Assembly (NCBI GenBank): GCA_051745085.1
Contig: JBNJDR010000044.1
Coordinates: 1 to 14,205, forward strand
Length of the DNA stretch: 14,205 bases
Direction of reading: 5' to 3'
Source of the DNA: Halonatronomonas sp051745085
GTDB lineage: Bacteria; Bacillota; Halanaerobiia; Halanaerobiales; Halarsenatibacteraceae
Part shown: piece by piece, positions 13,835-14,205 of the stretch
Position numbering within the stretch: position 1 is the stretch's first letter
How the letters are laid out: each line of letters begins with the position of its first letter
Notes under the pieces: model-generated
What the model was told of the DNA's origin: nothing
The model's database searches: none
What the model saw: only the letters and a program-made list of their open reading frames with translations
Position numbers and translations under genes: made by a program

Positions 13835-13863
13835 GGGGCTCCGATCAGGAGCCCCATTTTTTT
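13835..13863 (+). terminator. Intercistronic rho-independent terminator
   Basis: GGGGCTCC (13835-13842), a 5-base loop GATCA, and GGAGCCCC (13848-13855) form a perfect 8-bp GC-rich stem followed by A and seven T (13857-13863). It lies 34 bases after the binding-protein stop and 19 bases before the ABC ATPase start. Partial termination here would give more binding protein than transporter, a common arrangement in ABC importer operons. Confidence 0.9.
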
Positions 13864-13882
13864 ATTCAAGCGAGGTGGGAAA

Positions 13883-14205
13883 ATGGCTGTAATAGAAATG
13901 CAGAATATAAATAAAAGATTTGGCGATATACAAGCTAATAATGATATTGATATTTCCATTAAATCCGGGGAAATCCATTGTTTATTAGGTGAAAATGGCG
14001 CGGGTAAATCTACCTTGGTTAAAATTTTATTTGGCCTTTATACCCCCGACAGTGGAACGATAAAAATTAAAGGTAAAAATGTTCGTTTTGCCAGCCCGTC
14101 CGAAGCTATTAAACAGGGTATCGGCATGATCCATCAGCATTTTATGTTAGTGGATAGATTATCTATAACCGAAAATATTATTGCCGGGGCTGAAATCAAA
14201 CGAGG
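13883..14205 (+). CDS. Nucleoside/simple-sugar ABC transporter ATP-binding protein (3' truncated)
   Basis: Only the first 107 residues are in the window. They contain Walker A GENGAGKST (36-44), with Lys42, and the Q-loop region GMIHQHFMLVDRLSITENI with Gln85. The HQHFMLV wording is typical of the two-domain ATPases of nucleoside importers (YufO/NupA-like), normally about 500 residues with two ATPase halves. It works with the BMP-type binding protein encoded just upstream; permease genes are expected next, outside the window. ATG at 13883 is preceded by GAGGTGGG at 13872-13879. The signature motif and Walker B lie beyond the window end, so integrity cannot be judged. Confidence 0.92.
   Translation, partial: MAVIEMQNINKRFGDIQANNDIDISIKSGEIHCLLGENGAGKSTLVKILFGLYTPDSGTIKIKGKNVRFASPSEAIKQGIGMIHQHFMLVDRLSITENIIAGAEIKR

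Noticed and set aside
1..14205. CRISPR arrays, tRNA/rRNA genes, transposases, phage or toxin-antitoxin genes
   Set aside because: No repeat-spacer pattern, cloverleaf, ribosomal sequence or mobile-element protein was seen; the window is a compact housekeeping and metabolic region.

Overview
The window is a gene-dense, all-plus-strand stretch of a bacterial chromosome with roughly 40% GC by eye. The order nrnA-truB-ribF-rpsO-pnp is the classic Firmicutes arrangement downstream of infB/rbfA. The strong AGGAGG-type ribosome binding sites and a LysM/SleB-type hydrolase fit a low-GC anaerobic Firmicute. My best guess is a halophilic or thermophilic clostridial relative such as Halanaerobiales, but this is inference from style and not a proven assignment.

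Region 1 (1-5221) is RNA metabolism, translation and cofactor supply. It holds the 3' part of nrnA (nanoRNase/pAp phosphatase), truB (tRNA Psi55 synthase), ribF (FMN/FAD synthesis), rpsO (uS15) and pnp (PNPase). rpsO has its own good promoter inside the end of ribF and a structured leader that can sequester its ribosome binding site, as expected for S15 autoregulation. A perfect 26-bp palindrome lies between rpsO and pnp. A strong terminator with an 18-bp stem ends the cluster.

Region 2 (5255-8555) is a two-gene DNA repair unit: endonuclease IV, then an unusual protein that joins an intact RadC-type JAMM/MPN domain to an XPD/DinG-type iron-sulfur helicase.

Region 3 (8639-10020) holds a secreted LysM-LysM-SleB cell-wall hydrolase and a dUTPase.

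Region 4 (10048-14205, running off the window) looks like a nucleoside uptake and salvage operon. It encodes MtnA (methylthioribose-1-phosphate isomerase), a zinc-type MDR dehydrogenase, a family-I nucleoside phosphorylase, a BMP/PnrA-type nucleoside-binding protein, an intercistronic terminator, and the start of a nucleoside/sugar ABC ATPase. The enzymes could act in sequence: import a nucleoside, phosphorolyse it to a (deoxy/methylthio)ribose-1-phosphate, isomerise that to the ketose, and carry out a redox step. The true substrate cannot be read from sequence alone.

The most unusual signal is at start codons. truB has no ATG/GTG/TTG before its catalytic motif and appears to start at ATT. 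The MDR dehydrogenase has an ideal Shine-Dalgarno placed for an ATC codon. Two apparent ATH starts in 14 kb deserve a genome-wide check. Other points of interest are the JAMM-DinG fusion and a solute-binding protein whose lipobox cysteine is replaced by tyrosine. No tRNA, rRNA, CRISPR array, insertion sequence or other mobile element was seen, and no intergenic stretch exceeds 300 bases.
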